In this document: positions 1 to 13,800 of the stretch, one piece after another
Position numbering within the stretch: the stretch's first letter is position 1
Layout of the letters: each line of letters opens with the position of its first letter
NCBI RefSeq assembly: GCF_020882245.1
Contig: NC_083598.1
Coordinates: 40,647,858-40,711,857 of the forward strand
Reading direction: 5' to 3'
Origin: Rhopalosiphum padi
Taxonomy: Eukaryota; Arthropoda; Insecta; Hemiptera; Aphididae
DNA: 64,000 bases
Program-made: the position numbers and the translations under genes
The notes under the pieces: generated by a model
Databases searched by the model: none
What the model saw: the letters and a program-made list of their open reading frames with translations, nothing else
Told to the model about the DNA's origin: nothing

Positions 1-1234
1 TATGATCGAGTAACGGCCTATGAAAACTTTTATTACAAATTTAATTTGAGTTGTGATTAGAGGATTTGCTATCATATTACACAACTCCACACACGTGGTT
101 ACACAATTTTTATATTTACATTATTTTTGAGAGCAGATAGTACCAAACTCAAATTTTTAAATGTCCTGGAGTTATTTCTTTATAATTTATTATTTTTAAT
201 TAACTAGTAAACATTAATATTTATACCTCAGATCAATCCATATACAAGGTACGTACCATTGCTGCAGACAGATGAAGCTAGAATCATATTCCATGAAAAT
301 CATTCAATAGTTATGGTCAATTTGTAGTCCCGCCAAAATCGTATTTCATTGTGGACTGTCGTACTCTAAATGGAGAATAATATTAAACCATAGTAAATCG
401 ATACTTATGATATTCACTTTAAAGGGCTTAAGATGTGATTTCCATCGGTTTATTTCAGTGGATACCATGCCTATACTATCATCTGATACAGTTTAATATT
501 TTAGACCTACACATACTGGATAAGAGATAAACTTGTAATCAACACATAAGGCCAAAAAGATTAATTCTAGACTCTCGTTCGAGTACCTATGTTTAAAATC
601 ATTTTAACAAAAAATAAATATTATACAAGTTTAAAGACCAAATTATTAATATATTCTATAAAACACCATTATTACGGTTTATAACAGTAAGGCGAAACTA
701 AAAAAAAACGAATTTTATTAAAACTTTCCGAAATATTTCACTTTGTCAAATTACAAACGCTACATCATACATTTCAAATCAACAATGACTTACATATTAA
801 AACAATCGAAGAAGAATTTGCTGTATTTTAAAAGCAATTCTTCTCACGTTTAGGTAACCATGAAAATCCACTAATCAAAAAATTAAATACCTTGATTCTT
901 CCAAGAAATTCTTGCCATCGACTGAAAAATACGTAAACGGTGTAGAGATTTCTTGATTTGAGCTAAAATAATTTTTTCTTTTTTTGCTCTTTCTCATCAA
1001 CTCAAAGTTAAGTGTTAATATTGAGTGACGTTTTAATCAAGTATAATAGCTTGTAATTTTTTTTTTTTTACTATCTTTCACATATTAATATGCTTATCAT
1101 GCTATTCTGTACAGATTGTATATTTCTCTTACCAATAATAATATAATAATAATAAAACAATATAAATTAATGAACAATTCCAATAACCATAGATCCTCAG
1201 TATTTCTGTAAATAGCGTTTCTGGAATTGTAATG
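1..1234. other. AT-rich upstream intergenic DNA, no gene seen
   Basis: This stretch lies upstream of the CpG-rich promoter zone of the osp-like gene. I see no coding potential, no RNA gene and no clear repeat. It contains homopolymer A/T runs (for example near 1058-1070) and short ATA/ATT runs (about 1138-1155). It may hold distal regulatory sequence, but nothing in it can be named. Confidence 0.6.
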
Positions 1235-1697
1235 GCACCGACAGATGGCACTGCGTATGCATTAAATTACAAGCACCGGTTACCAACTTGGTCCCCCTTC
1301 TTCCGCGTCGACGGTACTAGGACACGCACGTTCCTCTCGATATCAGCAACAGCGGCGACAGCAGCTATCGACCAACCTTCGTCGTGCGCGGTTGTGCGTC
1401 GTTTATATGCGTTTTTTTTTCCAAAATAACATTCGTAGTCGGTACTGGTGCGCTCACTCGATCGGTGTAGTGTAATTGTACGCAAGTGATTTAACCAAAA
1501 CGGATTAGTGTGTGTGCCGTCGTTTAGACGTAATATTATACAGTGTGCGTGAGTTCGTTATTTTCAGGAAAGACATTTCCTATCTTGAGATTCGTAATTC
1601 GTTTCGAATGGCTTCGCAAAGTCAAGCGGTGTCCGAGTTCGCGGGATTTTCGTCGGTTTTGGTCGTTATTGTTGGGTCACAGTGTGTGTAATAAACG
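1235..1697 (+). promoter_or_regulatory. osp: CpG-rich promoter / 5'UTR zone of the osp-like gene
   Basis: Base composition changes sharply here: CpG dinucleotides are frequent (for example 1305-1400 and 1600-1660) compared with the AT-rich DNA on both sides. The zone ends at the first coding exon, which is where a core promoter and 5'UTR are expected. I could not fix a transcription start: there is no convincing TATA box plus initiator pair. A possible acceptor (ttttcag, 1561-1567) would allow a spliced 5' leader starting at 1568. The extent and function are inferred from composition and position. Confidence 0.5.
1608..1691 (+). other. upstream ORF (27 codons) in the presumed 5' leader
   Basis: An ATG at 1608 opens a 27-codon frame that ends with tandem stops (TAATAA, 1689-1694), just before the main ATG at 1698. 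It is in the same frame as the main coding sequence, so the stops separate the two products. Its start context is weak to moderate (C at -3, G at +4); the main ATG has A at -3. The peptide begins MASQSQAV, has a Val/Ile-rich end and matches nothing I know. It would act only if the mRNA begins upstream of 1608, which is inferred. Confidence 0.45.
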
Positions 1698-1829
1698 ATG
1701 ACTGTAGGGCCCATGACACGGAACGGTGAATGTAAGAAGTTCTCGCCCAACATATTCAACAAGTCGAAATGTACCAATTGCTTCAGGCAGAAGGAGGAAC
1801 ACAGTGCCGAAGCTTTGGAGAGCAATCGA
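1698..1829 (+). CDS. osp: osp-like exon 1: start codon and Cys/His N-terminal motif
   Basis: This exon encodes residues 1-44, from the initiator Met to ALESNR. The start at 1698 is chosen because in-frame stops lie immediately upstream (1689-1694), A is at -3, and a second Met (M6, 1713) has a poorer context. C12, C25, C28 and H35 fit a C-x12-C-x2-C-x6-H pattern that matches my recollection of the human MPRIP N-terminus. The exon ends with a complete Arg codon before a strong donor (gtgagtg, 1830), so intron 1 is phase 0. The reading frame runs on past the donor to about 1934, but that part is intron. The conserved core ECxxFSPNIFNKSKC makes the family assignment firm. Confidence 0.93.
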
Positions 1830-4800
1830 GTGAGTGATGTCATAATCTATTTAACGATATACCTACCTATTCCATATTTTACCGTGGCAATTCGCTTATC
1901 ACCTATTTTTTGTATTGAATCGTTAGTCGCGTAAATGCCGGTATTTACATTTTATTTTACATACTTAAGTTTATTGATGCAAATATTATGATTTATAATG
2001 ACGGTGTTAGCTGTGGTCCTGCGCAAATAATATATCATTCTTATTTTGAAACTATTTCTTTAAATAGTATAAACGTTAGTGCGTTTATATGAGTTATAGT
2101 AAATACTAGATATTACGTGGTGTCGTGGCTGTTTGTACTTATAGTTAAGTATTATAGTGATTACGCGCAAAAGTTTGATCGGACGTCGTTGCGAGGTTTC
2201 TTTAGAAAATATTTGTTGAACAACACGTACCTATATAATATTTCCTATTCGTTGTAATACTATTATTTTTTTTAGTATAGACGATTATTTTTTTATGTTT
2301 GCAAGTACGTTTATATTTTTATGTATATGCAACGTTTTGTAGTATAACAAAAATTAGTTCGATCATTTAAGTTGTTAAGATGGTTTGAATAACATTTCAA
2401 AAATATATATATGAGTGTACAAATGTCCATGTAAATATACAGTGTTAGTCAAGAGTCAAATATACACATGTTTCGTTTTGTCGTTATATATTTGTTTAAT
2501 ATTAATTTTAAATATATATTATACACTACCTAGTATAAATTCGTATTATTTAATTTAATTGTAGTAGTAATAATACCTATATGTGAATAATTCAAGTTCA
2601 ACTATCGCGTAATAGGACGTGTTCATAAGTTGTTTTAGCTGTATATTTTTATAATCCGCCAAGACGTGTTGATTGTGTATGCAATTATTAAATATATAAC
2701 TGTAATTTCATAAACATATCTAAGCATATTTGTTGAGTTTGTAAAATATATTTTATTTTATACATGACAATTTTGAAATTTAGATTACTGATATAGTTCT
2801 AATGGGACAAATTGTTAACAATTTCTCGTTGGAGTTTCGTATAACGGGTAGATCCACAAGTTATTAGGCCACTGGCTAGACGTGTTCGCATATTTCTTGG
2901 TGAAAAACACGGCAATTTTTTTTACGCCTGACTAATATCTTCTCAATTCATACGATTATAAATACTGACTTCGAGATAAGAGAGTATACTGTATTCATGT
3001 TTCTGCAGAATATGAAGAAACCGGTTTTTTCAACGTTGGTTTCCTCCATGTGTACTTCAAAACTGTTTTTAGATCGACAAAACCTTGTATACATACCACT
3101 GGCGCTATTATGTTGGGCCAATCAAAATTGTTCAGATATCATTAGCTTAAACCGACCATCATCAACACTACCTATAATGATAGTGTGTTTTCGACAGGTA
3201 GTAGTATATAATCTTATGTTGTAAACTTGTAACTTGTTGTATTAGTTGACTGTTTTCTCGATTATAAATGGATTTTATATGAGAACCAATTGGTGAATCC
3301 CGTTAAGTTTATAAAATGATACAACTGACGTAACTTGAAACGTCACATTTGTTAAAAAAAATCTCTGTGAAGGGTTTCTTTATCGATTTCACCAATTTGA
3401 AATTCAATAACGACTTCGCGATTATGATTTCATTAATTAATATTGAAATGAAAGAGAAAGTCTATTGTTTTCCACATTCGTAACATATAACTACGATGTC
3501 ATTTTTTCGGTTTCGCTTGAACATTAAACAATAATTAATCGCGTCGGATTACAACTAGAAAGTCTGGTAGTGAAGTTCGGACTTCGGTTTAGTTCAAAAT
3601 TGGCATGAAAAATAAATAATTTCTGGTGCTATATTATGTTAGTACTAACACTACCAAGTACCAACAGTACACATAGCGTGTATACTGTACGCGTTTAAAA
3701 TGTAATTCAATATTTTTACGCAATTATACTTTTTTTCTTTTGTCTATGAAATTTATTTGAGCTTGGTTATTTTTTAAGACATTTTTCTAAGCCATATCAT
3801 ATAATTTCGGGTATAATTTATAATTTATATATAGTAAGTACACTTCCACAAACTCTCAACATTTGAAAGCATTTAAAGTATTTTATTGAAATATAGATGA
3901 TAACTATTTAATATATATTTAAGTTTATTCGTGCTTGGCTTTTTCAGTCCGAAACTAATATTTTAATTAAGATTGTAATATGTTATCAATAATTAGAAAA
4001 TTGAGAAAGCATTCACGTTGAACGGGTCAGGCTAACTTTTTTTCTTCTTCGTTGTTGGTGGTTGTATTGAGTAACTATTTTTTATTCCTTACTCTACGTG
4101 AAAATTGAAATGCACGGATTTATGTAATTTAAATCAAACTAAATGACAAGGTAGAAGAAAAAACGAAATTGTTAAAACAATAATAACTGTTATTACTAAA
4201 CTGATGAAGGCGATTTCGGTTTTATGCAACCCAGATTCTCCGGAAACAATGAGATTTTACTTTCCACTCTTATATTGATGTAAATTTGCGTGCAAAATAT
4301 TTTAGTTATGAATAGCATATTATTATTTAAAAAGTAAAACACTGTTTTATTTCGATGATATCTTTTAGAATATTAGTAGTAATATAAATCACGTTGAAAA
4401 AAATATTTAGGTACCGTTATAAGAATATAACTTAATTTAATATTGATTTATCCTTGTTGATTATGTTATTAATCATTTATAATTGTATACCTAGTATTGT
4501 TTTTATAATATCCATGTTGAGATATAATTTGATAGATTAAATAAATAAATGATTAATTGAATCTAGAAGTATTTTTACACTCACGCACAATGGCCTTGGT
4601 ACCTTACATGTTTATTACATGATAATATTGATGGTTAAATCTTTCATGAAAATATTATCGAAGCTTGAGTATCTTACCATACAAAGATACAGGAATAATT
4701 AACTACTATTTTGTTTCTAATCATTTATTGGTAAAATAAATATAACAGAACGCTATTGTTAAAAAATAAAAAAAATACAGTACCTATATCTTGAGATTAT

Positions 4801-7800
4801 ATAACAATCTGAATTCACATTAAAAATTACTTCATTGTACGCACATACAATTATGAGAATGTATTGTTCAATACCAATATACTAATTTAGTTTTGTGTTT
4901 ACTACGCATTTCATTTTAAATTACTTAAATTTTCAAATTATTTGTATTTTATAATTAAAGATTTATTTTTGGTAGTATAATTTTTATATTATTTTGATTA
5001 TTAATATAATAGTTGTCTATAGACCATAATTGTAATTGTATTTCTTACTGGTGGTAGAAAAAAAAACTCTGATGATTAAACATTCAAGTAACTCAACTAT
5101 AAACATTGGTGATTCGTTAGTTAAACTGTCAAACCATGAAATTAGAATTATATAGTGACATAATAATTTAAACTTGAGAAAATAAAAGTGTAGATTTATG
5201 AAGTAAAAAAAAAAACAAAAAATGTTTTATTTTTTAGGTCTAATCTCATGTGAGGAGGAAAATATTTTTAAATTTATCTTTAGATATATATATTCTTGGA
5301 TATTTATTGTGTACGTATCCTTATATCGGAATTATATTAATATTATATTACAATATAAATTCTCATAAATATACCAAATACTAATATATAAGTTTGTTAA
5401 AGAAGTTTACATTTTAATATTAAATTTAATTAGAATTAAATCTAATTAACCCATAACAAATTTAAATTATGAACTGTTTTATTATAATGATATTTTTTGT
5501 TTATGTATTTCTCCATGTTTTTCGATTATTAAATAACATCATCGTTATTATTTTGTAATAATGAATAACAATCTGATGATATTCTTTATATATTTATAAG
5601 TAATTTATATTAATATATTAATTTTTGACATATTCTACATAGAATTCCGTATTAAATATTTTGAAATTTAAATGTTAGAAAGGGGTAATATTATGCTGAA
5701 GCACTTATATTTTGTTAGTATTACATAATGTACAATAAATCATTATTTAATTCTTGTGAATAGATTTACTCAAATGGCCACACTTCTATTATTATTGTTT
5801 TGAATTTGATCTCCCATGGTCATACATAGTCATTACCATTATTAGTCTATTTTTGTTTTCTTCAATAAAGGTGATAATATTATGGGCATATAAAACTGTT
5901 GACAAGTGCGAAAAATATTCGCTGATAGTCCTCTAAAAAAAAGTAGGTTAGGTCACTCTTATTTAGAAAATATTGAAAAAAATGCCCAACATCAACGAGG
6001 AAAGAACAAGGTACAAATTTAGTAAAGAGAAATCAAACCAGACATTGAATAGGAAACCCATAACGGGTCAGAACTAGTAGATCTGTCGATCCGTCTGTCT
6101 GTTGCGTTGTCGTCATTCAGTAGAACAGACCACTGCGACACTGCATCAGTTGTTTGTTGTCATCGTATTCGCAGTGCGCGTACCGGTATCTGAAATCGGT
6201 TTCGTGATGTATACAGATCATCTCCGGAAAATGCGCACAATGTATAGTAACGCAAACTCCACCAATAGTGTCTTATTTTATTTTTCCTCGAAGAGATGAT
6301 TACCTTTATAACATCTATATACTATATTCTGTGAAGAATACATAATACAAATATAATAGCAGCAAATAAATAATAACTACATATATATCAATTATTATAA
6401 CACTATTTATTTATCATATTATATTAAGCTTTAAAAAAAATAAAATTTAAAATATCTAAGTTGTTGAATTGATCATATTACTACCTAACTATACGTATTT
6501 CCCGATTTTCAGATAAAAAAAAGCTACACGTTAGGCATATTTTTATAATACATTAATACGATGTACAAATTATTAAAAATTATTAATAATTGTTGTATTT
6601 AAAATTTAATAATATTGTTGGACGGTTCAATTTCTGAATGCATGTATATAGGTACATATTATGTATATTGTATACAGTATAATACTATTTAATGATAAAT
6701 AAATTTTATGATCTATTATTTCGTTTAAAAATCTTTTAAATAATATTAATGACACCCTAACCTTACGACAGTATTCCATATGATGATATAAGGATAAATT
6801 AAATATTTTTGCCGATATTAATTATTTAATTTTGAATTAAATAAAATAAATCTACTGGGCGGAGGTATATTGCTAGTTACTACAATATGTTTTTCAATTC
6901 GTTTTAATATTTTATATTAATTTACATTAAAAATTGTGTAATATTATATACATAAACAGCAAAATTGTCTATCGTAATACATTTTGACACCACTCTTATA
7001 TAGATGTATATTGTGTACCTATATTATAATGTATTTTTAACGTATATACTTCATTTTATAACTAACATTCAGTACTTCGTAACAATGTATAAAATGTACA
7101 AATTATTTATACGGCTATACGCAAGACTATGTATAATGTATAAGACTTTATCTGTTATTTTATTAGAGTTCTGTTTGTGGGTATTTTTTTTGCATAGTTA
7201 ATTTTTCACGGGCGACGTGTGAAGAAGTGGGAGGATAAAATATGGTATTATGTGCATGCTGAGGGAGAGGCCTATATTATTCAGATGTGTTTAAAGTTGC
7301 GAAACATGCTGGCTGTTTATTAATTAAACTCGTGACACAGTTAAGATAATATTTTAATATCTTAAAAAATGCTTGATAGATTTTCATTATTTTTTTTTTG
7401 TTTTTAAAATGTAGAATTTCGTTTATGAAATCAACTTAAGCTATATACTCCGGTCACTAGGTCTTAGAGGGTCATACACGTGACCTGGTTCGCCATGCAT
7501 GTGTCGTTAATTTATAATGCTAAATAATAAATAATTTGATGGTGTTTCCCCCTTTTCAGTACATTATAGAGTATAGTTCATTTAAATCGTGTTCTTACAA
7601 TTTCAAACTAACAACATTAGGTTGCAACATTACACTATTTTGACCATACTTAGATTCAATTATATGATTTCAGCAATAGATTATCAATATTGGAATAGAT
7701 ATTTTGAAGAAAGTTAATAATCTCAAATGCTCTAAAACTATAAATATTATTACGGTTATATAATATTGGAATATTGATTTGTACATTTAAGCTTAAAAAG

Positions 7801-10800
7801 TGAAGCAGTTATATTTACTTAAGATTTTCAAGTTACACCGATGTCACATCTTGAATCCACACATTTTGTTTTCACCTTAATCAAACTAATTAATATCTAT
7901 AGCTCTAGTGAAACTGTATTATTGAAGTACTTACCTAACTATACCTATATACTTAATAAACGTAATAGGGTGATAGTTTAGATGATCTGAGGCTTAGATT
8001 CTAAGCAGTGAACCAACGTTTTGCGGAGTATCTTTGTGCAATTTTATTTTGTTTATAAATATTTTATAAAAGTGTTTAAAGTGTTTAAACACTTATATAG
8101 GGTATAAGTGTTATAACTCATAATTAACTAATTAAACTAGTTAGAAATTTGATTTTTAAACATTAAAATTCTACGAAAGATATTCTGCTTCAGAAAATAA
8201 AATACTAAATGTAAGTGGTTATTAAAAAAATTAGAAATAGATAAATATAATTCTTTTTTAAGTGTTATTTGTAATGAATTACAATTATCTAAAAAAATAA
8301 CTTTTTGTTAAAATAATTAGTATTAATTATTGTTAAAAACATCACTCAATATGATGTCTATGTATTGTTACTTGAAGTATTTTTCCTAATTTTCTATTAT
8401 TTAATACAGTTATGAAAATAACTGCTTATAATACTATTAATTTTGATTTATGAATAACTTGTATAAGTGCTTGTTTCTTTTCCATAGTTATGTTAAATTT
8501 AAAAAAAATTGTTCTGTTACCTATATTTTAAACAATAATTGAAATAAAAAATATTTATTTTATCCGTTTTTATATTAGAAATATAATTAGGTTGGTTACT
8601 CTGACGTTACTATACTCATATAATATAGTATGATAAACTTAATTTGAAGAAATATATTTTCCGCAACAACACCATTCTATAAAAATATTCATTTAAAATA
8701 TTAAAAAATAAAAAAAATAGATATTACGATTCACCTTAGAGATCATAATGATATAGCTGTATGTTTTATTAAGAATACGTAGTTTCTTTTATTCGTTTAG
8801 CTATATATGCATGTAATATTTCTCCTCTTATGAAATTATATATATATATATATTTATAATGTATGTGTTGAGTGGTCTAGTTATAGGAATAAATCGCTTT
8901 AACGAAAAATCAAAAACTGCAACGTGAATTAATATTATCTTTATATTGTTTATATTGGTTGTTAGTTTTTATGAAACATTTGTCCCATATGTATTGTACT
9001 ATAGCGTACATTTTTAATCATACTTGCGTGATATTTAAAATACTCGTACGTAACGAAAATAATCATGTTTTGATTAATATGAAACTGCTTAACTTAAAAT
9101 ACGGAAGTATACTAAAAAAGCATGCGCAGTACTTGCACTATACGAAGAGAATTTATACACCTAAATATTGTGTATAATGTACATATATATATATATATAC
9201 ATACAGTTTATAATTTATTTAATACCTATACCATTGATTAAATATACTTATATACCTACTTGTATATTTAATCAATACCTATAATTCGATATTCTACGAG
9301 TGGTCGAGTAGTTTTCAGAGATTTGATCATAATTTTTTTCTTTACATCTCGGAAAAACATGGTCTAAAATTTAGAATCTAAATAATTAACTAACTATGTG
9401 AATTATTATGTAGATCTACGCAAATAATAAATATTATAAATAATTATTAATTATTATGCATTGTCTGCTGTATTTTTTTCGTCTACATTTTAGATCATAG
9501 ATTTGTTATGGAATTTGTATGTAATAATTAAATTCCTTAACAGGTGAGTTCTAGAATGTGCGTCGTTCGGTGATCTAATAATAAATTACATATTATACTA
9601 GTGTCTGACTGTATTGTGGAAACGCTGATAGAGAATTTTGATAATGTCAAAACACAAAAATCAATAACTTATTATGCTGTTTAATGGACAAGATTACGTA
9701 ACGTCGAAGGGACATAGCTCGTTGGCACCCCTTTCCTTCAGAGTTCAGGGGTTGATGTGAGTCACATTTTTATGCAAAACCAGCCCGGCCATCTTTTTTA
9801 TTCGTCATATATTATTACCACGAGTCAAACTAAAATATTGACAATTTTAGCTGGGGTCTCCCTCTCACACGATTGTCAAATTAATTGGACGTTGCAATTT
9901 ATATGAGATATTTTGTATTCAATTTTTTTCCACGTTTCAATGTTTAACCTCTCCAGTTTTTTAAATACGTACAAATATATTTTAATATACTCTATACTAT
10001 ACTGTGGACTGTGGTACACTGGTACAGTGGTACTGCACATTGGTGTTTAACACCTACCGATGTATGATGGTTATTTAAGCTGCGCACATTATCCGGGATA
10101 TTGTTATTATATAATGTATAGTTTTAGGAACCAAACACGTTATCAAAGACTGTATTTGTTGAGTATATGGTGAAATATCGCGACTTAATACCTAAGACTA
10201 AGGTAATAATGTAATAATGTAATATTCGTTTACACTATATTATATTATACAGTATTACAGACTCCTTCCTCGAGTCGATGATAATCCTCGACTATATAAC
10301 CTCTGTAATAGGACCACCTCGGCGCACGATCGCTGTTGTCAGACGGACATCATGTGGAAAAACACACGCAATATCCGTAGCTGCACTGCTGCAGGTATTC
10401 AGAACTCGCGCTCGCGATAAGAGGCGGCGGCTATTGTGCGATGGACGGACGCGTGGAGGAGTATAATATAGAGTCTGAATGGGAAAAACAAGAAAATCGC
10501 GCGGGATCGCGTATACCGTTGTACCGCTCGTCATATATATATATAATATACCTGTGTATATATTATATACACAAACACCGACCCACATGTGACCACAAAC
10601 GAGTCACACCCGTTTAACTGTACTTTACATGTGCCCGTCGTAATTATTGGGTCTGTTGTGTTGTCGTTATTCTATTATTTTTTTCTTTACCATTCTTTTC
10701 CTTTTTTTTTCGATCGATTTGCATTGTTCTTTTGCATGTGGATTGTAAGTCTGGTTTAAGTTGGGCGGCGAATTATGCGGTATAATATCTATATATTATA

Positions 10801-13800
10801 TTATATTCGTATTTACGATTGCAGCTCTTGATCGCGTTCGTGGAAGACTGTAGAATGTCACGCTAGTATATACGTCATATTATCACAGAATAGATTAAAT
10901 AGATTTAATAGATTTAATCTATTCTGTGGTCATATTATAGTATTATACTCTTATGTGATAAGTAATAACGAACGCATATTATTACAAGAAACACGATTAC
11001 ATATAATATTACCTATAATAATCCAACGTTAAAAATTTACGGACAATTTTTACTTTTACATATTACCTATATTTTTACAAAATGTCATTTGTTAGTACAA
11101 TTTTAACTTGTCTTAATTTTTTTTGTGTATTTTTTTTTTAATTAATTGGTATAAAATACAACAGTTAAAATAATATAAACATACTGTGTACAGTTATTGT
11201 GATTAATATATTGGTACCTATGCAAAAAGAAACCTTAACGAACATTTTCTAATAATTGTATTATAAAAAAATAAAATACTGCTTACGTCACATCAGAGTC
11301 TGCGTATGTTTAAAAACAACGATATAAAAAAATATTACGTCTATATAATACTTACTTTTGTTGTAATTCAATCAATAACATTGGAATTTTTTGTTTAGTA
11401 TATACTCGTAATATTATATAAAATATAATTTTATTATTATTTAATATTTTGCAAGATAATAGATTAATACATATGTCTATGGACTATATTATATTGTACC
11501 TACTGTAGGCGTGACTATATACATAATATCTGTGTAGGTATAGGTATTATAAGATGTGTAATTAATGTTCAAAATTACTTTTTGATTAAGTTGAGTCGTC
11601 TAAAAATTGTTAGACTTTACGTTAAATTTATAACACAAGATACTATAATAATTATCACTCAACGTCCCAATGCCGTCTATATTAAAATCTGTCGTAATTT
11701 ATTTAATAGTATTCATAGATTAGTACATTTTTCATTTTACGGCTGTAAAAAAAATTGCATGTAAATTGCAATTATAATTTTAAACGATGTACCTACGTTT
11801 GTATCTTATTTTTCTGACAAATGATTATTTAATAATCTGTATAAAATATTATGTAATAATTCTTATCTTTTGCTTATTGCATTAAATAAGTACATATAAT
11901 AAATTTCTATTCCGAAAAATTATAAGATTATTATAAGGTATAAGTAAAATTGCAGAGACGAGATGATTCGTATCTATATCCTATACGCATAATAAGTTTT
12001 AATGTTTAGTGTTTATGTTCTTAAAAAAAATACCACTTTTAAAATGCAGTCCTTATAGGTATGGTTAATACTTCATATATTATACTGTAATAATATATTA
12101 TATTATATTGTAGTAGAACGCGAACGATGCATTATTCTTGTTATTTTCTTGGCGTCTTCACCCTGCACGCGTATATAATATGTACACACACATACACACT
12201 TATACATATATAATTATTGTTTTTGACGCCAGTAGAGCGGTTCCCGGAGGAGCCAAAGGTAAGAAAAAAAAAATAAAATTCCAATTAAACCCGTCGCCGC
12301 CGAACTTACTTGGTGTGCATGCACAGTCCACTACACCACACTGCCGCCGCCGACGACGACGACGAGTTGGAAATATTATCATATGCAAACCATGTAATTA
12401 TCATCATCGAAATGCTTAGAATGCCATTACATATACACACACACGCGCGCGCGCGCGCGTAAATTATCAAGCGTTAAATAAACGCACCTATATACATGTA
12501 TATCGTTTAAATAGATTGTTGGCGGAGAATTGCTATATAAAATAAAAGGAAAAAAGTAATGCCGCCGTTGACTATTCACCTATCTAGGTATAATAATAAT
12601 AATAATAATATATATATATATATAACTGCGGGTGTTGCAGTCAACGTAGGTCAGTTATTATAATCACTTCGGTGGTATGTATAATAAATTCTAAAGATAT
12701 TATTTTAATTCGTATACAAAATTAATATCTATCTATCTACCTATAGTATTATTATATGAATGTAAACGGTATAGAACAGCCGGTAACAATCAGTTTATTA
12801 TAATTTATAATACAGTATTTATGCGATCGGCAGAGCAGTGTTCATGGGGATATCACAATATTTATTATATACCGCAGACGTTAACTATTTTTTCTTTTAA
12901 TGTTCCGTCCCACACCGGACACTCTTCCTTTTCGTGTTTATTTATTTTTTAAATCACCACTATAGCTCAGTGCGCTTTTAGTTGTGTAAAATATAACGGG
13001 TTCCCCGTCGGCCGATCGACGCAACGAGTATAATATAAGTATACATGTACGCCGCCGTACGGCATCATCAGAGATTACACTGCGTTTTTCTCAACGTAGT
13101 GTCGTATATTTATTGATATTTTATTTGAATAATAATAATAGTGCACAAGTAGTATTCGGACTTATGGCTTATCTTGTCCGTGTGCAACGCACACATATGC
13201 AAGCGTCTTAATGATAGGCGTGAGTGGTGAGGAGATAATATTGAGAACACGTTTGAGAAGTGTTAGTATGTGCAAGTTTCTTGACGTAAAATAGAATATA
13301 ATAATAATCGTTTTACAATCGGAGGTAGTTGGGTTGATGACGACTCTATATTATAATACGAGAAAATCACGCGAGGTGAAACTCGTAAAATGTAGATTTT
13401 AGTACAAGTTTCTCAACCCTAGTCAGACTTAATATATTGTGTATACTATACCTATAGCTACAAACGACCATGACTACACGTATAGTAGAAATCTTATCGG
13501 TTTTATCGGATTTAATGACCATTGAGAGGTAAAGAGTGCTATCACATAAAATAATATTTTTTTTAAGGCGCTGTGTCCTATATAATCAAGATTTAAAATA
13601 TATATGAACTTAAATGTTTGTAAATATTTTACATCATAATATCGAATTATTTTTATATTTTAATCTATGTTTTGTTTTATTCGTATAATATGTTTGAATA
13701 TGATGTATTTTTATAATTTTTTTCTTTTTATCGTGTACAATTTCATAAAAATATTGCATTAATATCTGTTTATTTACTGTTATATGTATTTAGAATCTTA

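Noticed and set aside
1267..1843. Minus-strand open frames opposite the promoter and exon 1
   Set aside because: They mirror the higher GC and the conserved exon. Their products have no recognisable family, while the plus strand has a firm assignment.
9712..9760. Another tRNA-like start (tagctcgttgg) with a downstream gttcagggg
   Set aside because: The spacing between the putative boxes is too short for a tRNA and no cloverleaf forms.
12960..13025. tRNA-like A-box (tagctcagtgcg) followed by ggttcc
   Set aside because: The B-box does not match (ggttc followed by cccg) and no acceptor or anticodon stems can be paired around it.
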